A DNA stretch of 64,000 bases from Streptomyces fragilis. Its GTDB lineage: Bacteria > Actinomycetota > Actinomycetes > Streptomycetales > Streptomycetaceae. The notes beneath the pieces are model-generated. The model saw only the letters and a program-made list of their open reading frames with translations, was not told the DNA's origin and ran no database searches. Each line of letters begins with the position of its first letter. Positions within the stretch are counted from its first letter, which is position 1. The stretch lies in NCBI RefSeq assembly GCF_003112515.1, contig NZ_BEVZ01000010.1, forward strand, positions 90,519 through 154,518, in the 5' to 3' direction. Position numbers and translations under genes: made by a program. Positions 26,341 to 35,253 of this stretch are shown piece by piece.

Positions 26341-27339
26341 TCAACGCGCCAGCGGGTCGGGGACGCCGACCGGCTGGAGGAGCCAGCCGAAGCCGCCGAG
26401 CCCGCCGGGAGCGGTGAGCTCGGAGGCCTCCGAGGCCGCGGCCAGGGCGCGCACGTATCCGGCGGGGTCGGACGAGGCCAGCGTGAGCGGCGGCCGGGCC
26501 CCCGTGACGCCCAGGGCGCGCAGCGCCTCCCGCTGGGGGAGCAGCCGGCCGCCCGGCAGCAGGCAGGAGTCCAGCGCGACGTGCGCGGTCAGGTCCCGCG
26601 TGCCGTCCGGCACCGGAGGCACCTCGCGCCCCTCGCGGAACCCGGTCAGCGTGCCGAACGGCGGGCGGGCGTCCACGGTGTGCGCGTAGTCCACGGCGAC
26701 CGCGAGCCCCTGCTCCAGGCAGCCCACGGTCTCGGCCCAGGCACGGTCGCGGGGGAGGCCGATCTCGGCGCGCAGCCCTTCCTCGGCGGGCAGCGGCCAC
26801 CAGCGCTCCAGCCAGGCGGCGTCCTCGCCGTCGACCGGCCCGCCCGTCAGCTCGGACCCGTCCGGGCGGACCAGGACGCGCCGCGGGACACCGGAGCCGT
26901 CGACCTCCACCACGTCCACCGGCACGTTGTCGAGCCACTCGTTGGCGAACAGCAGCCCGCGCACCCCGCACGGAGGCGTCCCCAGCCACTCGACCTGCTC
27001 CGGCAGCCCGGCGGGGCGGTCCGCCACCTCCACCGCGCAGAACCGGGTACGGGCGGCCACGTCCGACGGCAGCGCGGCCCGCACCCCCGTGACCAGCTCG
27101 CCCCGTCCGGCCGCCATGTCCACGAACGCGAGGTCCGCGGGCCGGCCCAGCGCCTCGTCCACCCGGCACAGCAACCGGGCCACGGCGGCCGCGAACAGCG
27201 CGGAGGCGTGCACCGAGGTCCGGAAGTGACCGGCCGGACCCTCGGGCCGCCGGTAGAAGCCGCCCGGACCGTACAGCGCCTGGTGAGCCGCCTCCCGCCA
27301 GCCGCGCGCCCCGTCCGGCGGGTCGCCCTGCGGCCTCAT
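26341..27339 (-). CDS. SAM-dependent methyltransferase, MidA/NDUFAF7-like
   Basis: A 332-residue class I methyltransferase of the MidA family. The glycine-rich SAM site is VDMAAGRGELVTGVRAALP; characteristic downstream segments are GLLFANEWLDNVPVDVVEVD and LAVAVDYAHTVDARPPFGTL. The N-terminal FYRRPEGPAGHFRTSVHAS resembles the substrate-side helix of the family. The mammalian homologue NDUFAF7 methylates an Arg of the NuoD counterpart during complex I assembly. This gene ends 42 bases from the end of the orphan nuoD, convergent. It is shorter and more divergent than mitochondrial members, so the exact target is an inference from family plus context. Confidence 0.8.
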   Translation of the reverse strand: MRPQGDPPDGARGWREAAHQALYGPGGFYRRPEGPAGHFRTSVHASALFAAAVARLLCRVDEALGRPADLAFVDMAAGRGELVTGVRAALPSDVAARTRFCAVEVADRPAGLPEQVEWLGTPPCGVRGLLFANEWLDNVPVDVVEVDGSGVPRRVLVRPDGSELTGGPVDGEDAAWLERWWPLPAEEGLRAEIGLPRDRAWAETVGCLEQGLAVAVDYAHTVDARPPFGTLTGFREGREVPPVPDGTRDLTAHVALDSCLLPGGRLLPQREALRALGVTGARPPLTLASSDPAGYVRALAAASEASELTAPGGLGGFGWLLQPVGVPDPLAR

Positions 27340-27484
27340 CGCCGTTCCGTCCTCGTCATGCGGCCAGGCTAGGCGGCCCCCTGCCCGGGACGGGGCCGGG
27401 TCCCCCTGCGGGTGTACGCCCGGCCTGCGGGGATCGGCCGCCCGGCTGACTCCGGGAGGCCGCGGACATCCCTACCCTGTACTG

Positions 27485-28684
27485 GTGCAGCGCCTCTACG
27501 ACTTCTTCCGCTCCCACCAGCCATGGGTGGACGGCTTCTGGGCGGTTCTGCTCGTCCTCATGTCGCTGATCTCGGCGACATCCGCCCCGGACTCCGCGCA
27601 CGTCGACCGGGTGCTGGTCGTGCCGCTGACCCTGGCGTTCGGCGTCGCGCTGGCTCTGCGGCGCCGCATGCCGGAGCGGATGATGGCGCTGGCCGCGGGC
27701 ACCGGGGCCCTCCAGCTGGTGTTCGGCGTACCCGTCTTCCCGGCCGACTTCGCGCTGCTGCTGACGATCTACGCGGTCGCGGTGGCCGGGAGCGTGCGGG
27801 CCTCGCGGCTCACCCTGGTGGTGGCCCTGCTGGCCGCACCCCTGGTCCAGCTCCGCTGGCCGGAGGAGCGCTCCACGCTGCTGGGCAACGTGGTGATCGT
27901 CATCTTCCAGACCGTGCCGCTCCTGTTCGTGTGGCTCCTCGGGGACGCCCGCCGCACCCGCAGCGCCTACTTCGCGCAGCTGGAGGAGAAGGCCGCCCGG
28001 CTGGAGCGCGAACGGGAGAGCCAGGCCAAGATCGCCGTGGCCGCCGAACGCGCCCGGATAGCCCGCGAACTGCACGACGTGGTGGCGCACAACGTGTCGG
28101 TGATGGTGGTCCAGGCCGACGGCGCCGCCTATGTGATGGACGCCGCCCCGGACCAGGCGAAGAAGGCCCTGGAGACCATCTCCGTCACCGGCCGCCAGGC
28201 GCTGGCGGAGATGCGGCGCCTGCTGGGCGTGCTGCGCACCGGCGAACAGCCGGAGAGCGGCGAGTACGTGCCGCAGCCGGACGTGGCCCAGATAGAGGAC
28301 CTGGTCGAGCAGTGCCGGGGCGCGGGCCTGACCGTCAGCTTCAAGGTGGAGGGCAGCCCCCGCCCGCTGCCCAGCGGTGTCGAGCTCACCGCCTACCGCA
28401 TCGTGCAGGAGGCGCTGACCAACGTCCGCAAGCACGCCGGCCCCGAGGCGGGCGCGGGCGTGCGGCTGGTCTACTTCGACGACGGGCTGGGCCTGCTGGT
28501 CGAGGACGACGGCCGGGGCGCGCCGCTCGAACTGTGCGTCGCCGGCGGCGCGGACGGCCAGGGGCAGGGACTGATCGGCATGCGCGAGCGCGTCGGCATG
28601 GTCGGCGGCACCCTGGACGCCGGGCCGCTGCCCGGCGGGGGCTTCCGCATCAGCGCCCTGCTCCCCCTCCGGCCCGCACTCTGA
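27485..28684 (+). CDS. Sensor histidine kinase, NarX/DesK-like (HisKA_3)
   Basis: A 399-residue membrane kinase. About five hydrophobic segments occupy residues 15-155 with almost no extracellular loop, so it probably senses a membrane or intramembrane signal. A short coiled linker (about 160-190) leads to the H-box ERARIARELHDVVAHNVSVM (His197). The HATPase domain has TAYRIVQEALTNVRKHAG, a G1-like VEDDGRGAPLE and the GLIGMRERVGMVGGTLDAGP segment. GTG 27485 lies 6 bases after TACCCT (27473-27478), a probable leaderless start. The cognate regulator follows after 39 bases. The signal is unknown. Confidence 0.9.
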   Translation: MQRLYDFFRSHQPWVDGFWAVLLVLMSLISATSAPDSAHVDRVLVVPLTLAFGVALALRRRMPERMMALAAGTGALQLVFGVPVFPADFALLLTIYAVAVAGSVRASRLTLVVALLAAPLVQLRWPEERSTLLGNVVIVIFQTVPLLFVWLLGDARRTRSAYFAQLEEKAARLERERESQAKIAVAAERARIARELHDVVAHNVSVMVVQADGAAYVMDAAPDQAKKALETISVTGRQALAEMRRLLGVLRTGEQPESGEYVPQPDVAQIEDLVEQCRGAGLTVSFKVEGSPRPLPSGVELTAYRIVQEALTNVRKHAGPEAGAGVRLVYFDDGLGLLVEDDGRGAPLELCVAGGADGQGQGLIGMRERVGMVGGTLDAGPLPGGGFRISALLPLRPAL

Positions 28685-28723
28685 CCCACCGCAGCCAGAC
28701 CCCTCACGGAACCCGAGGACCCG

Positions 28724-29404
28724 ATGCCGATCCGCGTGATGCTCGTCGACGACCAGGCGCTGCTGCGCACCGGCTTCCGCATGGTGCTGGACGCGCAGCC
28801 CGACATGGAGGTGGTCGCCGAGGCCGGTGACGGGGAGGAGGCGCTGCGGGAGCTGGCCGGGGCGCGGCCCGACGTGGTCCTGATGGACGTGCGGATGCCG
28901 CGCATGGACGGCGTCGAGGCCACCCGGCGGATCTGCGCGGAGCCCGGCGCGCCCAAGGTGCTGATCCTGACCACCTTCGACCTGGACGAGTACGCGTTCT
29001 CCGCGCTGCGGGCGGGCGCCGGCGGCTTCATGCTCAAGGACGTCCCGCCGGGCGACCTGCTGGCCGCCATCCGGGCCGTGCACAGCGGCGACGCCGTCGT
29101 CGCGCCGTCCACCACGCGCCGGCTCCTCGACCGGTTCGCGCCCATGCTGCCGGGCGCCCGGGACGAACGGTCGCAGGCCCGCGAGCTGGAGCTCGCCCGG
29201 CTCACCGCGCGCGAGCGGGAGGTGATGGTCCTGGTCGCCCAGGGGCTGTCCAACGGGGAGATCGCCGCCCGCCTGGTCCTGTCCGAGGCGACCGTGAAGA
29301 CGCATGTGGGGCGCATCCTCACCAAGCTCGGCCTGCGGGACCGGGTCCAGGTGGTGGTCCTGGCCTACGAGACCGGTCTGGTCCGGGCGGGCGGGGCCGG
29401 CTGA
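28724..29404 (+). CDS. Response regulator, NarL/LuxR type
   Basis: A 226-residue regulator. The receiver domain (1-120) has the acidic pair VDD at 8-10, the phosphorylation Asp55 in VVLMDVRMPRMDG, and the conserved Thr/Lys positions (LTTFDLDEYAF; FMLKDVPPGDLL). The LuxR HTH is at about 160-215 (LTAREREVMVLVAQGLSNGE, IAARLVLSEATVKTHVGRIL). It is encoded 39 bases after the sensor kinase, so the two form one two-component system. Target genes are not evident. Confidence 0.93.
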   Translation: MPIRVMLVDDQALLRTGFRMVLDAQPDMEVVAEAGDGEEALRELAGARPDVVLMDVRMPRMDGVEATRRICAEPGAPKVLILTTFDLDEYAFSALRAGAGGFMLKDVPPGDLLAAIRAVHSGDAVVAPSTTRRLLDRFAPMLPGARDERSQARELELARLTAREREVMVLVAQGLSNGEIAARLVLSEATVKTHVGRILTKLGLRDRVQVVVLAYETGLVRAGGAG

Positions 29405-29485
29405 GGCGGGATGCCGGGGCGGACGGCGGGGCGCGGATTGTCGCGACCGGGCCCGCGCCGGGCGCGTGGCCACTAGATTCTGCCC

Positions 29486-30118
29486 ATGCTCCTGTGGATC
29501 AACGGCCCTTTCGGGGGCGGCAAGACACAGACCGCACACGAGATCCACCGACGGCTGCCGGGCAGTGTGATCTGCGACCCCGAGCACCTCGGCTTCGGGC
29601 TGCACCGGATGACGCCCCCCGGCCTGCGCGGCGACTTCCAGGACCTGGCCTCCTGGCGGCAGGGTGTGGTGGAGGTGCTCGACCTCGCCCTCACCCGGCA
29701 GGAGGGCGTGGTCATCGTCCCGATGACCGTGACCGACCCCGAGTACTTCGCGCAGACCGTCGGACGGCTCGCCGAACTCGGCCATGACGTACAGCACTTC
29801 ACCCTCCTCGCACAACGGGAGACCGTGCTGCGGCGGCTGCGCGAGCGTGGTCTCGGACGACTGCTGGGGCGCCTGGCGGGACCGCGCAAGCTCCGGCTGA
29901 CCGAGAGCTGGGCGGTGCGGCGGCTCGACGACACGCTGGAGCGCCTGAAGGAGCCGGAGTTCGCCGAGCACCTGTGGACGGACGACTTCACCGTCCCGAA
30001 GACGGCGGACCGCATCGCCGTGCTGGCCGGCCTGACGCTCCGCCCCAACCGGGGCGGAGCACTGGCCGACCGCTGGCGCCGGGCCAGGGTCGGACTGCGG
30101 CACATCCGCTTCGACTGA
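29486..30118 (+). CDS. P-loop ATP-binding protein, TmrB-like
   Basis: A 210-residue nucleotide-binding protein with the P-loop INGPFGGGKTQTAHEIHRRL at residues 5-24, followed by VICDPEHLGFGLHRM. The pattern resembles TmrB, the Bacillus tunicamycin-resistance ATP-binding protein, and related small kinases. Resistance to tunicamycin or a related nucleoside is a family-based possibility, not shown. TAGATT (29474-29479) lies 6 bases before ATG 29486 with no Shine-Dalgarno sequence, suggesting a leaderless transcript. The final 40 residues are Arg-rich. Confidence 0.78.
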   Translation: MLLWINGPFGGGKTQTAHEIHRRLPGSVICDPEHLGFGLHRMTPPGLRGDFQDLASWRQGVVEVLDLALTRQEGVVIVPMTVTDPEYFAQTVGRLAELGHDVQHFTLLAQRETVLRRLRERGLGRLLGRLAGPRKLRLTESWAVRRLDDTLERLKEPEFAEHLWTDDFTVPKTADRIAVLAGLTLRPNRGGALADRWRRARVGLRHIRFD

Positions 30119-30159
30119 CCGGCCCGCCGGACCGTCGTCTCCGCACCCGCCGGGGGACC

Positions 30160-31314
30160 TCAGCCCCCGGCGAGCAGTCGCCGCCCGAAGTCCCCGGCCG
30201 CCTCGCGCACCTCCTCGGCGTCCCACTCGAGGCCCGTCGAGGCCACCGTGGTCTCGTGGAGCGCGATGCCGGGCCCGCGTGTCCTCCAGGAGCCCGCGAA
30301 GAGCATCCGCCCGGTCTCCTCGCCCTGGCTCAGGGCGGCATCCTCCAGCACCTCGGGCGGGTAAGGCAGCCAGACCTGGAACTGGTGGGTGTGCGGCGGT
30401 CGCGGATGCACGCGCGCCCAGGGCAGCCCGCCCTCCGCGAGCCCTTCCGCCAGCGCCTCGGCCACCACCTTGGCGTGCGCCACGTACTCGGGAAGCCGGG
30501 GCAGCTCCCGCTCCAGCCCGATCAGCGCCGACAGCGCGGCCGGGAACTGGTGGAACGCCAGCCCGCCGTACCGGTGCCGCCACACCTTGGCCTCCGCCAC
30601 CAGCGACGCCGGACCGGCCAGCGCCGCACCCGAGAGGCCGTTCAGCGACTTGTAGAACGAGACGTACACCGAATCCGCGAGGCCGGCGATCTCCTCCAGC
30701 GGCCGGCCGAGGTGCACCGTCGACTCCCACAGGCGGGCGCCGTCGAGGTGGACCACCGCGTCCAGCTCCCGGGCGGCCGCCACGGTGGCCGTCAGCTCCT
30801 CCCAGGTGGGCAGCACGAAGCCGGCGTCCCGCAGCGGGAGCTCCAGCATCAGCGCGCCGAACGGCTCGCCGAGGTCGTGGATCTCCTCCGGCGTGGGCAG
30901 CCGGGGCTCGTCCGTCAGCCGCAGCGTCCGCAGACCGCTGACCTCACCGAACGCGTTCCGCTCGTGCACCTCGGGGTGGGCCAGCGGGTGCAGGGCCACC
31001 GCCCGGTCGCCCGTCCGCCCGGCCCAGCAGCGCAGCGCCACCTGCTGCGCCATGGTCCCCGTCGGGAAGAACGCGGCGGCCTCCGTGCCGAGCAGGCCCG
31101 CCACCCGGCCCTCCAGGGCCTCGACCACGCCGTCGCCGTAGACGTCGGCGGGCTCCTCCAGGTCGTGGACCGCGCCCGCCTCCCTCACCAGGTCGTCCAG
31201 GCGCTCCCGCAGCGTGGCGGCGTGGGCCGGCCGGGCGAGCACGCGGACGGGGGACCGGAACAACTCCAGACGCCGGGATCTCCGCGCCGCCTGGTCCTTC
31301 GCACTGTCGTTCAT
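30160..31314 (-). CDS. PLP-dependent threonine aldolase/beta-eliminating lyase family protein
   Basis: A 384-residue fold-type I PLP enzyme. Features are the AAFFPTGTMAQQVALRCWAG segment of the cofactor pocket, the cofactor Asp in VVHLDGARLWES, and the Schiff-base Lys in SVYVSFYKSLNGLSG. Low-specificity L-threonine aldolases cleave Thr to Gly and acetaldehyde; this member is divergent and could act on another beta-hydroxy amino acid. ATG 31314 lies 12 bases after a GGGAGGG; ATG 31326 is too close to it. The upstream region holds two DnaA-like boxes shared with the panC operon promoter. Confidence 0.82.
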   Translation of the reverse strand: MNDSAKDQAARRSRRLELFRSPVRVLARPAHAATLRERLDDLVREAGAVHDLEEPADVYGDGVVEALEGRVAGLLGTEAAAFFPTGTMAQQVALRCWAGRTGDRAVALHPLAHPEVHERNAFGEVSGLRTLRLTDEPRLPTPEEIHDLGEPFGALMLELPLRDAGFVLPTWEELTATVAAARELDAVVHLDGARLWESTVHLGRPLEEIAGLADSVYVSFYKSLNGLSGAALAGPASLVAEAKVWRHRYGGLAFHQFPAALSALIGLERELPRLPEYVAHAKVVAEALAEGLAEGGLPWARVHPRPPHTHQFQVWLPYPPEVLEDAALSQGEETGRMLFAGSWRTRGPGIALHETTVASTGLEWDAEEVREAAGDFGRRLLAGG

Positions 31315-31350
31315 GGAAGCGATCATCCCTCCCGGCGCACGCGCGTGCCG

Positions 31351-31409
31351 AGCCTGTGGAAAACCCTCCGCGGAGGACGAGGAGAAGCCGGAGGCAGCCT
31401 GTGGATAAC
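31351..31409. promoter_or_regulatory. Direct repeat of DnaA-like boxes upstream of the panC operon
   Basis: AGCCTGTGGAAAACC (31351-31365) and AGCCTGTGGATAACC (31395-31409) differ at one base and are offset by 44 bases, about four helical turns. On the minus strand the cores read TTTTCCACA and TTATCCACA, both matching general DnaA-box patterns. A likely -10, TAACAT at 31433-31438, follows. DnaA binding is not shown. Confidence 0.5.
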
Positions 31410-31493
31410 CGGACCCGGCGCGAGGGATCGCGTTAACATGACGAGAAATCGTCCGGTACCCCGAGCGGACTGGAACGGGAAGGTTCTCCTCGC

Positions 31494-32468
31494 GTGACCA
31501 CACACCTCCACCCCCCCGACCCCAGGGACCGCCCCGCGCGGCTGGCCGTCGGCGTCGTGGGCGCCGGCCGCGTCGGCCCGGCGCTGGCGGCCTCGCTCCA
31601 GCTGGCCGGGCACCGCCCGGTGGCCGTGTCGGGCGTCTCGGACGCCTCCCGCCGCCGGGCCGCCGAACTGCTGCCGGACGTCCCCCTGGTCACGCCCGCC
31701 GAGGTGTTGGCCCGCTCCGAGCTGGTCCTGCTCACGGTCCCCGACGACGTCCTGCCCGGACTCGTCCAGGGCCTCGCCGAGACCGGCGCGGTCCGTCCCG
31801 GCCAGCTCCTCGCGCACACCTCGGGCCGGTACGGCGTGGGCGTCCTGGAGCCCGCGCTGCGCGCCGGGGCCCTGCCGCTCGCCCTGCACCCCGCGATGAC
31901 CTTCACCGGCACCGCGGTCGACGTGCAGCGCCTGGCCGGCTGCTCCTTCGGCGTCACCGCCCCCGAAGAGCTCCGGCTGGCGGCCGAGGCGCTGGTGGTC
32001 GAGATGGGCGGGGAGCCCGAGTGGATCGAGGAGCAGAACCGTCCGCTCTACCACGCGGCCCTGGCCCTAGGCTCCAACCACCTGATCACCCTCGTCGCCC
32101 AGTCCATGGAGCTGCTCGCCGCCGCCGGGGTCGGCGCCCCCGACCGGATGCTCGGCCCGCTGCTGGGCGCCGCCCTGGACAACGCCCTGCGCTCCGGCGA
32201 CGCCGCCCTCACCGGCCCCGTCTCCCGCGGTGACGCCGGCACGGTCGCCGCGCACATCGAGCAGCTGCGCCGCAACGCCCCGCAGACCCTGCCCGGCTAC
32301 CTGGCCATGGCCCGCGCCACCGCCGACCGGGCGCTGGCCGCCGGACTGCTCAAGCCCGAACTCGCCGAGGAGCTCCTCGGGGTACTCGGCGAGGACACGA
32401 CGGACCGCACCGACGGCCCCCGGGGAACCGGCGGGGCCACCGGCGACGACGGGGAGGACGACCGATGA
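31494..32468 (+). CDS. Rossmann-fold/DUF2520 oxidoreductase-like protein
   Basis: A 324-residue protein with an N-terminal NAD(P)-binding motif LAVGVVGAGRVGPALAASLQ (about residues 17-36) and a helical C-terminal DUF2520 domain (HPAMTFTGTAVDVQRLAGCS and LGSNHLITLVAQSMELLAAA), the layout of 6-phosphogluconate-dehydrogenase-like reductases. It is the first gene of the pantothenate/NAD unit, and its stop overlaps the panC start (ATGA at 32465-32468). No panE (ketopantoate reductase) is visible beside panC, so this protein is a candidate to supply pantoate; that is inference. A variable Gly/Asp-rich tail of about 30 residues follows the domain. Confidence 0.82.
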   Translation: MTTHLHPPDPRDRPARLAVGVVGAGRVGPALAASLQLAGHRPVAVSGVSDASRRRAAELLPDVPLVTPAEVLARSELVLLTVPDDVLPGLVQGLAETGAVRPGQLLAHTSGRYGVGVLEPALRAGALPLALHPAMTFTGTAVDVQRLAGCSFGVTAPEELRLAAEALVVEMGGEPEWIEEQNRPLYHAALALGSNHLITLVAQSMELLAAAGVGAPDRMLGPLLGAALDNALRSGDAALTGPVSRGDAGTVAAHIEQLRRNAPQTLPGYLAMARATADRALAAGLLKPELAEELLGVLGEDTTDRTDGPRGTGGATGDDGEDDR

Positions 32469-33511
32469 CCCAGGCCGGCAAGCCCGAGCTGCTGCACACC
32501 GCCGCCGAGCTGGCGGCCCGCCCGCGCACCGGACGCCGGGCCGTCGTGATGACCATGGGCGCCCTGCACGACGGCCACGCCACTCTGGTCCGCACGGCCC
32601 GCCGGGCCGCCGGGCCGCAGGGCGAGGTCGTGGTCACCGTCTTCGTCAACCCGTTGCAGTTCGGGGCGGGCGAGGACCTCGACCGCTACCCGCGCACCCT
32701 GGACTCCGACGTGCGGATCGCGGCCGCCGCGGGCGCCGACGTGGTGTTCGCGCCGTCGGTCGACGAGGTCTACCCCGGCGGCGAACCCCAGGTCCGGATC
32801 ACCGCGGGCCCGATGGGCGCCCGCCTGGAAGGCGCCTTTCGGCCCGGCCACTTCGACGGGATGCTCACCGTCGTCGGCAAGCTGCTCCACCTCACCCGCC
32901 CGGACGTCGCCTTCTACGGGCAGAAGGACGCCCAGCAGCTGGCGCTCATCCGGCGCATGGTCCGCGACCTGAACTTCGGCGTGGAGATCGTCGCCGTGCC
33001 CACCGTCCGCGAGGACGACGGACTGGCCCTCTCCAGCCGCAACCGGTACCTGTCCGCCGGCGAGCGGCGCACCGCCCTGGCCCTGTCCCGCGCCCTGTTC
33101 GCCGGCCGGGACCGGCTGGCCGCCCTGGAGGCGCTGCGCGCCCGCGCCCAGGAGGTCCCCTCCACCGAGGCCCGCGCCGCCGCGCTGGAACGGCTCGGCG
33201 AGTCCCGGGAGGCCGCCGACGCCCACGCGCTGGCCGCCGCCTGCGGCAGGACCTCCGGGCCCGCCGCCGTCCGGGACGCCGCCCGCCTGGTGCTCGACGA
33301 GGCCGCCAAGGCCGAACCGCCGATCGAGCTGGACTACCTGGCCCTGGTCGACCCCGCGGACTTCACCGAGGTCGCCGACGACCACACCGGCGAGGCCGTG
33401 CTCGCCGTCGCCGCCAAGGTCGGCTCGACCCGGCTGATCGACAACCTGCCGCTCACCTTCGCCCCCGACGGCGGCCGCGAGCCCGGCCCGGAAGACGGAG
33501 ACGCCCCGTGA
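32465..33511 (+). CDS. panC: Pantothenate synthetase
   Basis: A 348-residue ligase joining pantoate and beta-alanine with ATP. Motifs include VVMTMGALHDGHATLVRTAR (the HxGH nucleotidyl site as HDGH), VVTVFVNPLQFGAGEDLDRYP, PDVAFYGQKDAQQLALIRRM (QKD) and LALSSRNRYLSAGER. It is longer than the usual 280-310 residues because of an insertion or tail after about residue 230. It is translationally coupled at both ends: ATGA with the DUF2520 gene and GTGA with nadB. Confidence 0.95.
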   Translation: MTQAGKPELLHTAAELAARPRTGRRAVVMTMGALHDGHATLVRTARRAAGPQGEVVVTVFVNPLQFGAGEDLDRYPRTLDSDVRIAAAAGADVVFAPSVDEVYPGGEPQVRITAGPMGARLEGAFRPGHFDGMLTVVGKLLHLTRPDVAFYGQKDAQQLALIRRMVRDLNFGVEIVAVPTVREDDGLALSSRNRYLSAGERRTALALSRALFAGRDRLAALEALRARAQEVPSTEARAAALERLGESREAADAHALAAACGRTSGPAAVRDAARLVLDEAAKAEPPIELDYLALVDPADFTEVADDHTGEAVLAVAAKVGSTRLIDNLPLTFAPDGGREPGPEDGDAP

Positions 33512-35253
33512 CCCGCACCGCGATACGCCTGCCCGCCCCCGCCCCCGGATGGTCCATCGACGCCGACGTGGTGGTCGTGGGCTCCGGCGTGGCCGGCCTG
33601 ACCGCCGCGCTGCGCTGCGAGGCCGCCGGGCTGCGCACCGTCGTCGTCACCAAGGCCCGGCTCGACGCCGGGTCCACCCGCTGGGCGCAGGGCGGCATAG
33701 CCGCCGCGCTGGGCGAGGGCGACACCCCCGCGCAGCACCTCGACGACACCCTGGTCGCCGGGGCCGGGCTGTGCGACGAGGAGGCCGTGCGCCTGCTGGT
33801 CACCGAGGGCCCGGCCGCGGTGCGCCGCCTGATCTCCACCGGAGCCCGCTTCGACACCGACGCGGCCGGCGAGATCGCGCTGACCCGTGAGGGCGGCCAC
33901 CACCGCCGCCGCATCGCGCACGCCGGCGGCGACGCCACCGGGGCGGAGATATCCCGCGCCCTGGTCGAGGCGGTCCAGGCCCGCGGCCTGCGCACCATCG
34001 AGCACGCGCTGGTGCTCGACCTGCTCACCGACGCCGAGGGGCGCACCGCCGGCGTCACCCTGCACGTGATGGGCGAGGGCGCCCACGACGGCGTCGGCGC
34101 CGTCCGCGCGCCCGCCGTGGTCCTCGCCACCGGCGGCATGGGCCAGGTGTTCTCGGCGACCACCAACCCGTCGGTGTCCACCGGCGACGGCGTGGCGCTC
34201 GCGCTGCGGGCCGGCGCCGAGGTCAGCGACCTGGAGTTCGTCCAGTTCCACCCGACCGTCCTCTTCCTCGGCCCGGACGCCGAGGGCCAGCAGCCGCTGG
34301 TCTCCGAGGCGGTCCGCGGCGAGGGCGCCCACCTGGTCGACGCCGACGGCGTGCGCTTCATGGTCGGTCAGCACGAGCTGGCCGAGCTCGCGCCGCGGGA
34401 CATCGTGGCCAAGGGCATCATGCGCCGCATGCGCGAGACGGGCGCGGCGCACATGTACCTGGACGCCCGCCACTTCGGCGCCGACATGTGGGAGCACCGC
34501 TTCCCGACCATCCTGGCCGCCTGCCGGGCGCACGGCATCGACCCGGTCACCGAGCCGATCCCGGTCGCCCCGGCCGCCCACTACGCCTCCGGCGGCGTCC
34601 GCACCGACGCCGCCGGCCGCACCACCGTGCCCGGTCTCTACGCCTGCGGCGAGGTCGCCTGCACCGGCGTCCACGGCGCCAACCGGCTCGCCTCCAACTC
34701 GCTGTTGGAGGGGCTGGTCTACGCCGAGCGCATCGCCGCGGACATCACGTCCGAGGCCCGCACGGCAGCCGGCGCGCCGGACACCGTCGTGCCGGACACG
34801 GTCGTGCCGGGGACCGCCGCGCCGGAGACGGTCGTGCCGGAGGCTCCCACCCAGCCGCTGCCCGCCGCCGAGGACCGGCTCGCCGTCCAGCGCGCCATGA
34901 CCGACGGCGCCGGCGTGCTCCGCTCCGCGGACTCCCTGCGACGGGCCGCGGAGGAACTGGCCGCGCTGCACACAGCGGCCGCCGAAGGCACCGGCAAGCG
35001 GCCGGTGCCGGGCACCGAGACCTGGGAGACGGCCAACCTCCTGCTGGTCGCCCGGGTCCTCGTCGAGGCGGCCCGCCGCCGCGAGGAGACCCGCGGCTGC
35101 CACTGGCGCGAGGACCGACCCGACCGGGACGACGAGGGATGGCGCCGCCACATCGTCGTCCGCCTCGGCGAGGGCCGTACGCTCGCCGTGCACACCACCG
35201 ACGGACCGGGCTTCGCACCGGTCACCCCTCCCACAGGAGCAGTGAAGAAGTGA
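33508..35253 (+). CDS. nadB: L-aspartate oxidase
   Basis: A 581-residue flavoprotein oxidising aspartate to iminoaspartate, the first step of de novo NAD synthesis. The FAD-binding Rossmann motif is VVVGSGVAGLTAALRCEAAG, with STRWAQGGIAAAL, DLEFVQFHPTVLF and LYACGEVACTGVHGANRLAS. A species-variable insertion near residue 420-450 repeats TVVP/TVVPE units, a sign of slippage. GTG 33508 overlaps the panC stop, and the gene is coupled to nadC at 35250. The usual partner nadA is not in this cluster. Confidence 0.95.
   Translation: MTRTAIRLPAPAPGWSIDADVVVVGSGVAGLTAALRCEAAGLRTVVVTKARLDAGSTRWAQGGIAAALGEGDTPAQHLDDTLVAGAGLCDEEAVRLLVTEGPAAVRRLISTGARFDTDAAGEIALTREGGHHRRRIAHAGGDATGAEISRALVEAVQARGLRTIEHALVLDLLTDAEGRTAGVTLHVMGEGAHDGVGAVRAPAVVLATGGMGQVFSATTNPSVSTGDGVALALRAGAEVSDLEFVQFHPTVLFLGPDAEGQQPLVSEAVRGEGAHLVDADGVRFMVGQHELAELAPRDIVAKGIMRRMRETGAAHMYLDARHFGADMWEHRFPTILAACRAHGIDPVTEPIPVAPAAHYASGGVRTDAAGRTTVPGLYACGEVACTGVHGANRLASNSLLEGLVYAERIAADITSEARTAAGAPDTVVPDTVVPGTAAPETVVPEAPTQPLPAAEDRLAVQRAMTDGAGVLRSADSLRRAAEELAALHTAAAEGTGKRPVPGTETWETANLLLVARVLVEAARRREETRGCHWREDRPDRDDEGWRRHIVVRLGEGRTLAVHTTDGPGFAPVTPPTGAVKK

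Noticed and set aside
24251..27169. Minus-strand open frame of 972 codons
   Set aside because: It is an Arg/Gly/Ala-rich frame that crosses the coiled-coil and nuoD genes on the other strand and ends in no known domain.
27356..30730. Minus-strand open frame of 1124 codons
   Set aside because: It overlaps the kinase, response regulator and TmrB-like genes, which have complete family motifs. GC-rich DNA often leaves such frames open.
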